Shown here: one piece after another, positions 48,917 through 56,748 of the stretch
Layout of the letters: each line of letters begins with the position of its first letter
How positions within the stretch are numbered: position 1 is the stretch's first letter
DNA from: Lachnospiraceae bacterium
GTDB taxonomy: Bacteria; Bacillota; Clostridia; Lachnospirales; Lachnospiraceae
NCBI GenBank assembly: GCA_024405155.1
Contig: JAKSPC010000004.1
Span: forward strand, 44,367-108,366
Direction: 5' to 3'
Length of the DNA stretch: 64,000 nt
Notes under the pieces: generated by a model
Database searches by the model: none
Seen by the model: the letters and a program-made list of their open reading frames with translations, nothing else
What the model was told of the DNA's origin: nothing
Position numbers and translations under genes: made by a program

Positions 48917-49545
48917 GAATTATTCACGAAACGGCGCACCCGCTTTATGAGAAGCGCGCCAAGGATGCCGGTGATGAGGCCGGCGATGACACCGAAAAGG
49001 ATAAGCCACGGGAGGTATACGAGCACCGGAGTACCGCAGAGCACCACTGCCACCAGGAGCTGCCCCATGTTGTGCATCACGCCGCCCACGGCGCTGATGC
49101 TGGTCAAGCCAAATTCGCCGGCAGCGGTGGATTGCGACGCGTGCGTGCTTTGAGACGAGTAGCAGCTTGCTGCTCCCGAAGGCTCAAACACGCACCGAGC
49201 ATGGTACCGCCGCTGCCGGGTAATATTTGCATACTCCATCAGTGCTTCAGCGGTAAGGGCTGTCGCGAAGCCGGCCAGGGAATAGGCGATGGCAAACATG
49301 TTGCCGAAAAGGAACCCGGCGAGCAGGATGCGCAGTACGCCCGCCAGAAAAGCACCGGTGATATTCTTTTTAAAGTCATCGTAAGGCGCGCGAAGGCACA
49401 GAAGGACCATCAGGTTGGCAAGCCCCGGTTTCGCCCCCGGCACACCAAGGTTTAAGGGGATCAGGGTCTCCACATAGGAAAGGATCAGCCCTAGCGCGGT
49501 TATGATCCCATAGTATGCAGTTTTTCCGGCCTTTGTCTTTTGCAT
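48913..49545 (-). CDS. Gx transporter family protein with an in-frame palindromic insertion
   Basis: 210 aa membrane protein. GIITALGLILSYVETLIPLN and GAKPGLANLMVLLCL are the N-terminal signature of the Gx/heptaprenyl-diphosphate-synthase-component-I-like family (small S-component-type transporters). ISAVGGVMHNMGQLLVAVVL is the C-terminal one. Between them, residues 109-142 are encoded by a 102-bp palindromic DNA element and look unlike the family (charged then Ser-rich, RQRRYHARC... SSQSTHASQS). Relatives have only a short loop here. The frame is kept, so a full protein with a surface loop may still be made. Substrate unknown. Confidence 0.8.
   Translation of the reverse strand: MQKTKAGKTAYYGIITALGLILSYVETLIPLNLGVPGAKPGLANLMVLLCLRAPYDDFKKNITGAFLAGVLRILLAGFLFGNMFAIAYSLAGFATALTAEALMEYANITRQRRYHARCVFEPSGAASCYSSQSTHASQSTAAGEFGLTSISAVGGVMHNMGQLLVAVVLCGTPVLVYLPWLILFGVIAGLITGILGALLIKRVRRFVNNS
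49119..49220. repeat. 102-bp palindromic element inserted in frame in the Gx transporter gene
   Basis: Nested inverted repeats: outer arms CCGGCAGCGG (49119-49128) and CCGCTGCCGG (49211-49220); middle arms GTGCGTG/CACGCAC and TTTGAG/CTCAAA (49142-49155 with 49184-49196, one base bulge); inner AGCAG/CTGCT (49162-49166 with 49171-49175). The length, 102 bp, is exactly 34 codons with no stop in the reading frame. It resembles protein-coding palindromic elements such as the Rickettsia RPEs. No second copy is seen in this window. Confidence 0.8.
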
Positions 49546-49570
49546 TTTGTCTTATTATGAACACGCGTTT

Positions 49571-49587
49571 TTGTACATATTGTACAA
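49571..49587. promoter_or_regulatory. inverted repeat TTGTACA-TAT-TGTACAA between divergent genes
   Basis: Perfect 7-bp arms around a 3-nt centre, about 25 bp from the Gx transporter start and 27 bp upstream of the cold-shock -35 box. It could be an operator for either gene. Confidence 0.4.
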
Positions 49588-49613
49588 TGTTCATCAGCCC
49601 GCAAACAATTCGT

Positions 49614-49642
49614 TTGACTTTGTGTACAAGGAGTGCTATGTT
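49614..49642 (+). promoter_or_regulatory. promoter of the cold-shock gene
   Basis: TTGACT (49614-49619), 17-bp spacer, TATGTT (49637-49642). A leader of about 60 nt contains two CGGCC repeats, able to pair in part, before the AGGAGG ribosome site. Structured leaders are usual for cold-shock mRNAs. Confidence 0.7.
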
Positions 49643-49707
49643 TACCTCGGCCAAAATCGGCCTTATTTATCGGTAAAATGCCCGTAATGCATTTGTAGGA
49701 GGAAACA

Positions 49708-49905
49708 ATGAAAGGTAAAGTTAAGTGGTTCAACCCCCAGAAGGGATTCGGATTCATCTGCGCAGAAGACGGAAAAGATGTTTTCGTACATTTTTCAGGA
49801 CTTCTTGTTGACGGTTTCAAGACCATCGACGAGGGCGCTGATGTAGAGTTCGAAGTCGTTGACGGAGCTAAGGGACCGCAGGCTGTCAATGTAAAAAAGA
49901 TCTGA
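49708..49905 (+). CDS. cold-shock protein (CspA family)
   Basis: 65 aa, full-length single cold-shock domain. [16 protein letters not shown] contains RNP1 (KGFGFI) and DVFVHFSG contains RNP2, the aromatic single-stranded nucleic-acid-binding face. It acts as an RNA chaperone in the cytoplasm. AGGAGG lies six bases before the ATG. It is a single-gene unit on the plus strand, ending at a terminator that lies inside the 3' coding end of the convergent yfhO-like gene. Confidence 0.96.
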   Translation: MKGKVKWFNPQKGFGFICAEDGKDVFVHFSGLLVDGFKTIDEGADVEFEVVDGAKGPQAVNVKKI

Positions 49906-49913
49906 TCAGACTT

Positions 49914-52460
49914 TTATAGATTGAATGTGCTGGGACGCTGCCGGAGGGCAGCGTCCTTTTTTTCCCAAAGTGCCAGGAGCAGAAGAAGCAGGATGCTTCC
50001 CAGGCTGAGCAGCAGTCCGGGAACGAATCCCACGGGCACGTACGTCATTTCCACCCGATGAAGCCCCGGTCCCATGCGGACGCCCAGCAGAGCGTCGTTC
50101 ATGACACGCTCCGTTTCCGCAGGACTTCCGTCCACCGTGACTTTCCATCCCTTATCGTAGGGAATGGTAAAGCAGAGGATCGCTTCCCGTCCGGCATACC
50201 CCAGTGCTTCAGGATCGGCACAGACAGTTCCGGTGATCTTCGTGTCGCTGATGGACTCGGTAACGAACTGTTCCTGCCCTATCACCTCATATGCCTTTTC
50301 CAGCGCCTCACTGTCGAAACGGCAGATCACAGCTGTGACATCCTCTCCGTCGGTGGCGGATTCGATCTTCACTTCATCACCCTTTTTCAGGTTTCCCAGG
50401 GTGATCAGATATTTCCTGTCCAGATTTTCAAAGGTCCTGCTGTCATCCGGCGTGGTCACCTTGACCTTTTTCAGCTTAATGTTGGTCACGTAGGCAAAGT
50501 ACTCTCCGTCCTCCGAAACGAAAGCGGATACGTGCTTTCCTTTTCCCAGGGAAGCGCCCATGTCTTCCACCAGCACGCTGCCGGCCCCCAGTGCTTTGGA
50601 AATGGCGTTCTGCACCTTCTGGGGCGTATAGTTGTCTTCAAAGATCTTCTGCTCCGTAAGTGCGGAAGGCAGCATGAAACCGATCTCCAGGGTATCGGTA
50701 TTTTCAAACAGGAACGTGTCCCCGGAGAGCGAAACGAACTTCCGGGTGGAAGTGTTTTCCTCTTTCACGTCTTTGATATCGTAACGCACCCCCAGAAGCA
50801 TTTCCGTTAAGGGCGTGGAACCGTTGATGGAGTAGGAATTGGTATTTCCCTCACAGCCCAGCTTTTTCATAAGATCCGTCATTTTGGCATCGGCCACGGA
50901 ACTGAAGATGGATACGGTGGGAATGCCCAGCCATGCACCGTCATTTTTGGTGCGGCTCACTTCTTTATTGAAGCGGGAAAGACCGTCGCGTTCCCCCACG
51001 GCCTCCTGTGCCAGCTTCATGGCATCATTTCCGTCATTCAGGAAGAAGACCCTGTCGGAAACGGAAAGGGATGTGGTGCAGGTATTGACCGTCACTTCCG
51101 CCAGGCACAGGATAAGTACCAGGGCGGAGGCAGAGATCCTGCTTACTCTCTTCTTTTTTTCCAGCCGGAAAACAAGCACCAGAAGACCGCACACGGCAAG
51201 TGCCAGGTATGCGCTGTAGAAAGGCACGTAATCCTCTTCACGGATATACTGGGCAGCCAGGATGAAGGCCGCGGCTATGGCCAGACAGACACCTGTCTCC
51301 TTCGCACTGAAGCTTTTCCGGAACTGCCAGGCCCGAAAGCCCATGACCAGCACCAGGAAAATGTACAGAAAACTCTGACGCGCCGGCAGCGAGTTGGGAA
51401 AATGCAGACCGTGCCAGATGTAATTGGGAATGTTCAGGGCAAAACCGGCCAGCAGGAACAAAAGAGCCACGGCATACACCGCTTTTTCTCTTGCCTTGAT
51501 GCGGTGGCTCGCAAAAAACAGGGGAAGGAGGACCAGTGCCTGGCTTCCCGCATATATGTTGGGCCAGTGGGCCAGCTGCTGCTCCGTCTTGACGGCGGGA
51601 AGCATGCGGGTGAGCATTTCCGGAATGGTGAAATATTCCTGCCATGACTTGGGAAAGGTGGAGGAACCGGAAGCGGTGAAGCTTAAGGCATAGGCTTCGG
51701 GGATCAGAAGAACGGCCGCAAAAGCACCGGCGATCAGACTCCCCGCCGCAAAACGGAGGCCTCTCTGTAAGAATTCCTTTCTGTCCGCAGGTACGTACAG
51801 AAAATTCAGCATCACGAAATACACGATAAGGAACAGGCATATCATGATGGCAATGTAGTAATTTGTGAGGATGCAGAGTCCCAGCGCCATGGCGTAAGGA
51901 AAGATCTTCTTTTCCCGGATCAGCGCTTCCGCGCCGTAGACCACCGCCGGAAGCAGCACGATGCAGTCCATCCACATCACGTTCCAGTAGTAGGCGCACA
52001 CGTATCCGGAAAGGGCGTAGAAAATGCCGAATGCCGCAAGTCCCAGGTCCGGCTTTCCGCCGTTTCTGTATTTCAGGTACTTTGTCATGGAAAGACCGGA
52101 CAGACCGATCTTTATGATGGTGCATACCATCATGAATTCGATGACATTATCGTGAGGCACCAGCACCGAAAGGAAATTTTCCGGACTGGAAAGGTAGTAG
52201 GCGAACAGCGCCAGGAAATTCACGCCCAGCCCGATGTCCCAGGTATAAAACAGCGAGCCTCCGTGAAGCAGTTTGTTTCTCAGTTCCTGGGTGAAGGGAG
52301 CGTACTGATGATACAGGTCCGTCTTCAGAAAGCATTTGCTGCCCAGGGGCCAGATGTCGCTGGCCAGATAGATCAGCAGGCAGATGGCCACGGGAATAAG
52401 AAATGCCGCCGCGTACATCAGCCGGTTCAGCTGTTTTTCTTCCTTAATGTCTGTTTTCAT
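49914..52460 (-). CDS. YfhO family membrane protein (GT-C-type glycosyltransferase-like)
   Basis: 848 aa with about 12 N-terminal membrane helices, a large extracytoplasmic domain (about 480-800) and a final helix. SKCFLKTDLYHQYAPFTQEL and FYTWDIGLGVNFLALFAYYL are YfhO landmarks, with the acidic residue in the first outside loop typical of GT-C enzymes. In Bacillus, YfhO is thought to glycosylate lipoteichoic acid together with the GT2 protein CsbB and a GtrA-type flippase. Here a GtrA gene overlaps it by four bases and a DPM1-like GT2 lies upstream in the same operon. It is the last gene of the operon. Confidence 0.88.
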   Translation of the reverse strand: MKTDIKEEKQLNRLMYAAAFLIPVAICLLIYLASDIWPLGSKCFLKTDLYHQYAPFTQELRNKLLHGGSLFYTWDIGLGVNFLALFAYYLSSPENFLSVLVPHDNVIEFMMVCTIIKIGLSGLSMTKYLKYRNGGKPDLGLAAFGIFYALSGYVCAYYWNVMWMDCIVLLPAVVYGAEALIREKKIFPYAMALGLCILTNYYIAIMICLFLIVYFVMLNFLYVPADRKEFLQRGLRFAAGSLIAGAFAAVLLIPEAYALSFTASGSSTFPKSWQEYFTIPEMLTRMLPAVKTEQQLAHWPNIYAGSQALVLLPLFFASHRIKAREKAVYAVALLFLLAGFALNIPNYIWHGLHFPNSLPARQSFLYIFLVLVMGFRAWQFRKSFSAKETGVCLAIAAAFILAAQYIREEDYVPFYSAYLALAVCGLLVLVFRLEKKKRVSRISASALVLILCLAEVTVNTCTTSLSVSDRVFFLNDGNDAMKLAQEAVGERDGLSRFNKEVSRTKNDGAWLGIPTVSIFSSVADAKMTDLMKKLGCEGNTNSYSINGSTPLTEMLLGVRYDIKDVKEENTSTRKFVSLSGDTFLFENTDTLEIGFMLPSALTEQKIFEDNYTPQKVQNAISKALGAGSVLVEDMGASLGKGKHVSAFVSEDGEYFAYVTNIKLKKVKVTTPDDSRTFENLDRKYLITLGNLKKGDEVKIESATDGEDVTAVICRFDSEALEKAYEVIGQEQFVTESISDTKITGTVCADPEALGYAGREAILCFTIPYDKGWKVTVDGSPAETERVMNDALLGVRMGPGLHRVEMTYVPVGFVPGLLLSLGSILLLLLLALWEKKDAALRQRPSTFNL
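49933..49963 (+). terminator. rho-independent terminator of the cold-shock gene
   Basis: A perfect 10-bp stem (GGACGCTGCC 49933-49942, GGCAGCGTCC 49947-49956), GGAG loop and seven T. It lies inside the last codons of the convergent YfhO gene, whose C-terminal residues (KKDAALRQRPS) it encodes on the other strand. Confidence 0.88.
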
Positions 52461-52900
52461 GATTTTTCCCTGAAGATGACCAGTTTGCTGGCCACATAAT
52501 TAAACACCAGATTAAATGCCGATCCGAAGACCTTGGCAACGTATTCATTCATTCCCAGTTTGTCGATAAGGAGCCACTGGGCAAGGAGCACCACCAGACC
52601 GGAGATCACCCGGGCGGCAAAGAATTGCCCGAATTCCTTAAGCATATACCGGGCTTCATAGTTTTTGTTCCGGAACACGAAGGCCTTGTTGGTAAAGTAG
52701 GCAAAGACCACGGCGGCAAACCAGGAAATGGCCTGAGCCCAGGTCGCCGTGGCGGCCACGTCCATGCCGGTCCGCTTCAGCGCCTCGTTCACCAGCCAGA
52801 AGACCACGTAATCCACTGCCGTGGTGAGGACTCCCACTGCCAGGTAGCTGACGGTCTCCCGGTTCACGAACTTTTGAAAGAGTTCCTTTAAGCGTTTCAT
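52457..52900 (-). CDS. GtrA family membrane protein (probable lipid-linked sugar flippase)
   Basis: 147 aa, four membrane helices. FVNRETVSYLAVGVLTTAVDY, FAYFTNKAFVF and FNYVASKLVIF are the typical GtrA spaced motifs, with the charged pair close to each helix end. GtrA proteins are thought to move undecaprenyl-phosphate sugars across the membrane for wall or O-antigen glycosylation. It overlaps both neighbours by four bases, so it is translationally coupled to the carboxypeptidase and YfhO genes. Confidence 0.9.
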   Translation of the reverse strand: MKRLKELFQKFVNRETVSYLAVGVLTTAVDYVVFWLVNEALKRTGMDVAATATWAQAISWFAAVVFAYFTNKAFVFRNKNYEARYMLKEFGQFFAARVISGLVVLLAQWLLIDKLGMNEYVAKVFGSAFNLVFNYVASKLVIFREKS

Positions 52901-54369
52901 TCTTCTGTCTTCTTTCCCGAACGGATGTCCTTCATAAGGGAGCCGAACTCTTCTTCACTGACATTGATCTCCCTGAGGCGTTCTCTGCGGCGGCGTCTCA
53001 GACGCTCCCGGCGCTCCCTTTCCTTCTTTCTCTTAAGCAGCAGAAAAATGACGGCAAAGATCACCACCAGCAAGGCAATGGTCAGGCAGACCCACAGCGC
53101 CACTTTCTTTCCCGTGCCGTGTGTCTCTTCCTCCACTTTTTCCACCTGCTCCTTTTCGGCCACCGCTTCAATGTCCAGCGTGGGGTCATGGACGTCCAGG
53201 ATCTCTCCGTCTCCCACAGGGCGGTCCAGATAGGTGAATTTCACGTCTGCCAGCTTCCGGCCTTCGTTTTTTACGACTCCGTGAGGATCTTTTTCCACGG
53301 TCGCTCCGGGTGCTGCGGCTGTCACTTCCGCTTTCAGTGCCGCCTCATCATAGTCTTTGGGCAGAGTAAGCGTCACGTCAGCCGCGAATCTAAGTTCTTC
53401 CGGCCCGTTCGCGTCAATGGTGCCGTCTTCCTTCAGCAGACCGTCGATCCCCAGCTTTGTAATGAGTTCCGTATCGGAGAAGGTCCTGCGCTCAAAGGTA
53501 TACAGGCCGAAATCCACCAGTGCTTTCGTATCTCTGTAATGATCCGGTGTTTTGTCTTTTAACACCACGGCAATAACTCTTCTGTCGCCGTCCGCGGCAC
53601 AGGTGACCAGCGTGTTTCCGCTGGCAGTGGTAAAGCCGGTCTTTCCGGCAAAGATCCTTGCGTCATATACTTCACTGCCGGGCTGCATCATCTGATGCCC
53701 CATGTGAATGGTAAGTCCGTCCGGGTATTTCTTCGTTCCGGGAAGTTTGTGCTCGGAGTGCGATTCGATCTCCAGGAACTTTTCGTTCTGTAAAAGGGCT
53801 TTCGTGATGAGCGCCATATCGTAGGCCGTTGTCACGTGTTCGCTGTTGGTGAGCCCGGAAGGCGTGCGGAAATCGGAATTGAGGCATCCCAGTTCTTTTG
53901 CGGTCTCCGTCATCAGTACAGCAAACTCTTCCACGCTTCCGGACACGTGGATCGCCAGGCCGTTGGCCACTTCGTTCGCGGATTTCAACAGAAGAGCGTA
54001 CAGGCTCTCCTCCACGGAAAGGGTGTCTCCCGCCGAGATCCCTGCCGTAGTGGCGCCGCTTTCCAGATTTGATACGGCTTCTTCCGTGAAAGTCACCGTT
54101 TCGTCCATGGAACAGTGTTCCAGCACCACCAGTGCCGTCATCAGCTTGGTGATGGAGGCAGGATAGCGTTTGGAGTGAATATCCTTTCCGTACAGAATGG
54201 TGCCGCTGTCAGCATCCATGACGATGGCGGAGGCCGCCGTCAGTTCCGTGCCGAATTCCGGCCAGGAAGGCTCTGCAAGTGCCGGAAGAGCGCTGCCGCA
54301 GGAGATCCCTGCTGCCAGTACCACGGCCAGAAGGCCGCGAAAGATCTTTTTACATGCAAAACGTTTCAT
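52897..54369 (-). CDS. D-alanyl-D-alanine carboxypeptidase (DacA/PBP5 family)
   Basis: 490 aa from ATG 54369, which has GAGG five bases upstream. A signal peptide (1-32) is followed by the serine peptidase domain with SITK (Ser72-Lys75), SAN in LLKSANEVAN and KTG in FAGKTGFTT, then a PBP5 C-terminal beta domain (ELRFAADVTLTLPKDYDE). A membrane helix (VALWVCLTIALLVVIFAVIF) leads into a very basic cytoplasmic tail. It trims the terminal D-Ala of peptidoglycan stem peptides. The transmembrane anchor with an Arg-rich tail replaces the amphipathic helix of the E. coli enzyme. Confidence 0.92.
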   Translation of the reverse strand: MKRFACKKIFRGLLAVVLAAGISCGSALPALAEPSWPEFGTELTAASAIVMDADSGTILYGKDIHSKRYPASITKLMTALVVLEHCSMDETVTFTEEAVSNLESGATTAGISAGDTLSVEESLYALLLKSANEVANGLAIHVSGSVEEFAVLMTETAKELGCLNSDFRTPSGLTNSEHVTTAYDMALITKALLQNEKFLEIESHSEHKLPGTKKYPDGLTIHMGHQMMQPGSEVYDARIFAGKTGFTTASGNTLVTCAADGDRRVIAVVLKDKTPDHYRDTKALVDFGLYTFERRTFSDTELITKLGIDGLLKEDGTIDANGPEELRFAADVTLTLPKDYDEAALKAEVTAAAPGATVEKDPHGVVKNEGRKLADVKFTYLDRPVGDGEILDVHDPTLDIEAVAEKEQVEKVEEETHGTGKKVALWVCLTIALLVVIFAVIFLLLKRKKERERRERLRRRRRERLREINVSEEEFGSLMKDIRSGKKTEE

Positions 54370-54376
54370 TGTTTCC

Positions 54377-55033
54377 TCAATCACCTTCCGTGTTCCTGTA
54401 GATCCTTAACGGGTATTTTTCCGCGGCGCCGCTGTCCACGTAGACAACGCGCACGCTGTCCCCCTCCGGGGATTCCATGGCGTCCTTGTCCGCCAGGCAG
54501 TTGTTTTTCACGAAGCGCAGCCCCTGTCCGGACCCCTTTTCCGGCTCCAGCACCTTGAAATCGTCCACCGTATTTTCGGCAGTCACGCCGTCCACCACCC
54601 GGATCTCATATTTTCCGTCGGGCCACACGGCGATCATTTCCACGGTATCGGGATCCGTCCCGATGTCTCCGTAGAAAAACAGAGCGACCCTTTCTCCCTT
54701 TTCCGGCGTCAGCGTCACGTCCTTTACGAAGGCGGTGTCCACCGTCCAGGCGTTCTCCGGGTCTTCGTCGTCACGGAACGTGAGCACGGGGTTCTTGCTG
54801 CCCTCATCAGTCTGTACGTCCAGGATACATCCGTGCATGATGCCGAAGACCTCCCGGTCGCTGCTTCCGGGGACCGCCACACGTATGGCGCCGGGATAGG
54901 AAAGTTCTTCCGGAACAGCCTCCTCTTCCGTGATCTCCGGACCATCCGCCGTTTCTTCCTTTTTTTCTTTTCCGCAGGCAGCAAGGCCAAGGCACAGCAC
55001 CGCCAGCAGCAAACAGATGTTAAACTTCTTCAT
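54377..55033 (-). CDS. lipoprotein of unknown function
   Basis: 218 aa from ATG 55033. The lipoprotein signal ends in LAAC (Cys20), followed by an acidic linker. The mature part contains beta-rich segments (AIRVAVPGSSDREVFGIMHG, VALFFYGDIGTDPDTVEMIA) and no domain I recognise. Longer upstream in-frame starts have no signal peptide and overlap the neighbouring gene further. It overlaps that gene's end by 14 bp and lies seven bases before the carboxypeptidase start, so it probably works at the cell surface. Confidence 0.7.
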   Translation of the reverse strand: MKKFNICLLLAVLCLGLAACGKEKKEETADGPEITEEEAVPEELSYPGAIRVAVPGSSDREVFGIMHGCILDVQTDEGSKNPVLTFRDDEDPENAWTVDTAFVKDVTLTPEKGERVALFFYGDIGTDPDTVEMIAVWPDGKYEIRVVDGVTAENTVDDFKVLEPEKGSGQGLRFVKNNCLADKDAMESPEGDSVRVVYVDSGAAEKYPLRIYRNTEGD

Positions 55034-55727
55034 GTAAAATGGTTTCAGCCTTTCCGGCATACTCTTTCCACAGATTTTTCTGATGCTCTCCGAAGGAAAG
55101 CACCGCCTCCTTCGCATAGGAAGGGGTAAAGGTCTCCGGCAGGGACAAGCCGCTCTCTCCCGCCTTCTTCCGTTCTTTCCGCACCAGTTCCAGCGCTTCC
55201 AGTTTCCTTCCCTTCAGTCTGTCTCCCCAGAACAGAGACAGATCTCCCCCGTGCAGTGCCTCCACGCCCGATTTTTCAGAAAGGGGACTCCACAGCGGAT
55301 CCCCTGCGGCAAACAGCCTCCGGGAAGGACCGCGAAACAGCGCTTCGGTAAATTCTTCCGCATAGTCGTGCAGGTAGGACCAGACGATGTCCCGTATGGT
55401 CTTTTCCGAAGGGCATGAACCCGTTTCCTGGAAAGCCTCTTCAAAGGCACACAGAAGACGGATGGAGGTCTCCAGGATGGGGAGCTGTTCCTCCTCCCTC
55501 TGCGGCTGATCGTGAAGTGCCTCGTAGTACCAGGCCCACAGCACCGGTGCAAGTTCCCCAAGGGGCTTTTCGGCCTCCATGGACAAAAACCGCTCTTCGT
55601 TCGCGGGGGAATTCCCGGAAAGAGCGCCGAAAAGATTGCCGAAATACTCTGCTGCCTCCCCGGGCACCAGAGACGGATCGAACGCCGCAAGGCGTTCTTT
55701 GTAGATCTCCCGCAGTTCTTCGTTCAT
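55020..55727 (-). CDS. hypothetical protein, helical
   Basis: 235 aa, no signal peptide or membrane segment. It looks mostly helical, with many aromatic and acidic residues (LGELAPVLWAWYYEALHD, IRDIVWSYLHDYAEEFTEAL, FTPSYAKEAVLSFGEHQKNL). I do not recognise a family. Its start overlaps the small membrane-protein gene by four bases and its end overlaps the lipoprotein gene, so it belongs to the envelope operon and is very likely a real gene. Confidence 0.65.
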   Translation of the reverse strand: MNEELREIYKERLAAFDPSLVPGEAAEYFGNLFGALSGNSPANEERFLSMEAEKPLGELAPVLWAWYYEALHDQPQREEEQLPILETSIRLLCAFEEAFQETGSCPSEKTIRDIVWSYLHDYAEEFTEALFRGPSRRLFAAGDPLWSPLSEKSGVEALHGGDLSLFWGDRLKGRKLEALELVRKERKKAGESGLSLPETFTPSYAKEAVLSFGEHQKNLWKEYAGKAETILHEEV

Positions 55728-56038
55728 CCTCTTGCCATCATTATGATCCAGCTCACCAGTGTCAGCATGGAGATGCCGCCGCCGATGGCTGCCAGCAGAT
55801 AGTTTTTATCCTGTTCCCAAAGGGCCAGAAACGCAAACCAGATCCCCGCCGCGGAAAGCACGATGGCAAGAAGCCCCCATGCCGCCGTGGGCAGTCCGGT
55901 ATTGCCGTTGTTTACAATGGAGATCACGCAGACAGCGATCGTTGTCAGCAGTGCGATGCCCGAAAGCACCACGCACAGCACGCCGTTTCTGGCGTGGGGA
56001 TAGCGGATATACGAATATACCTTCTTGCGTTTCTTCAT
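55724..56038 (-). CDS. small membrane protein (possibly DUF6142-like)
   Basis: 104 aa from ATG 56038. A basic N-terminus (MKKRKKVYSYIRYPHARNG) leads to three hydrophobic helices with short loops. The start overlaps the stop of the acetyltransferase gene (ATGA). The pattern of a Lys/Arg-rich head plus three helices resembles DUF6142 proteins of Lachnospiraceae, but this is memory of a pattern, not a search. Function unknown. Confidence 0.6.
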   Translation of the reverse strand: MKKRKKVYSYIRYPHARNGVLCVVLSGIALLTTIAVCVISIVNNGNTGLPTAAWGLLAIVLSAAGIWFAFLALWEQDKNYLLAAIGGGISMLTLVSWIIMMARG

Positions 56039-56748
56039 AAGTACCACATGCCGAGCTTTTCCGATACCGTAAAGCCCAGCGCTTCATATAGCCGGAGAGC
56101 AGGCAGGTTCCTGCCGGATACCTGCAGTGTGACCTCGGTCACGCCCTCCTGTGAAAGTTTGCAAAGCACTGCCGAAAGAAGACTTTTTGCGTGTCCCTTT
56201 CCCATATGAGCCCTGTCGGTACGCACGCCGAACAGATAGGCAGTCTCCCCCGATCGGTTTACATAAAGTTCCGAGCGCCCGGAATAGAAACGCCGGCACC
56301 CGTCTGTCGGATCCCCCACGGTCTCTGACAGGACTTCGCTTTCCTCTTTCCTTTCCGTAAGAGAAAGTGTCATGCACAGCTCGTCATACAGATGCCCGGC
56401 GCCGGCTTTCTGCAGGAATCCGTCACCGGATAGGGAAGGATATTCCGCAAATTTGAGCACGGTATCCGGCTTCCTGAGTTTTTGCAGGATCCTCGTGGCA
56501 AGCCCTTTTCTGCGGCTTTCCCTGTCCGTAAACAGCATCACTTCCGTTACGGGAAGACCGTCTTTGGTCTCACCCAGCTGAAAAGCTGCCGCGAAGGCGG
56601 AAAGCTTCTCCGGATCATTTTCGGAAGGAACGGTCAGAAAGGCATCCCCGTCCAGCGGGGAACCGTAACGTGTCCCTTCCAGGGCGTTTTCTTCTGCCAC
56701 GATCCTTAAGATCTCTTCTTTTTCCGACCGCTTAAGCCTCTTTTTCAT
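56035..56748 (-). CDS. GNAT family N-acetyltransferase (two-domain)
   Basis: 237 aa. The N-terminal half has a degenerate GNAT core (TEVMLFTDRESRRKGLATRIL). The C-terminal half is complete, with VRTDRAHMGKGHAKSLLSA for acetyl-CoA binding and LPALRLYEALGFTVSEKLGMWYL at the end. Tandem GNAT domains suggest duplication with one retained active site. The acceptor is unknown. It overlaps the CNNM gene by 17 bp and the small membrane-protein gene by four. Confidence 0.8.
   Translation of the reverse strand: MKKRLKRSEKEEILRIVAEENALEGTRYGSPLDGDAFLTVPSENDPEKLSAFAAAFQLGETKDGLPVTEVMLFTDRESRRKGLATRILQKLRKPDTVLKFAEYPSLSGDGFLQKAGAGHLYDELCMTLSLTERKEESEVLSETVGDPTDGCRRFYSGRSELYVNRSGETAYLFGVRTDRAHMGKGHAKSLLSAVLCKLSQEGVTEVTLQVSGRNLPALRLYEALGFTVSEKLGMWYL

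Noticed and set aside
49119-49220. Insertion sequence remnant or transposon end
   Set aside because: No transposase fragment, and the element is fully palindromic and in frame, which fits a coding palindromic element better.
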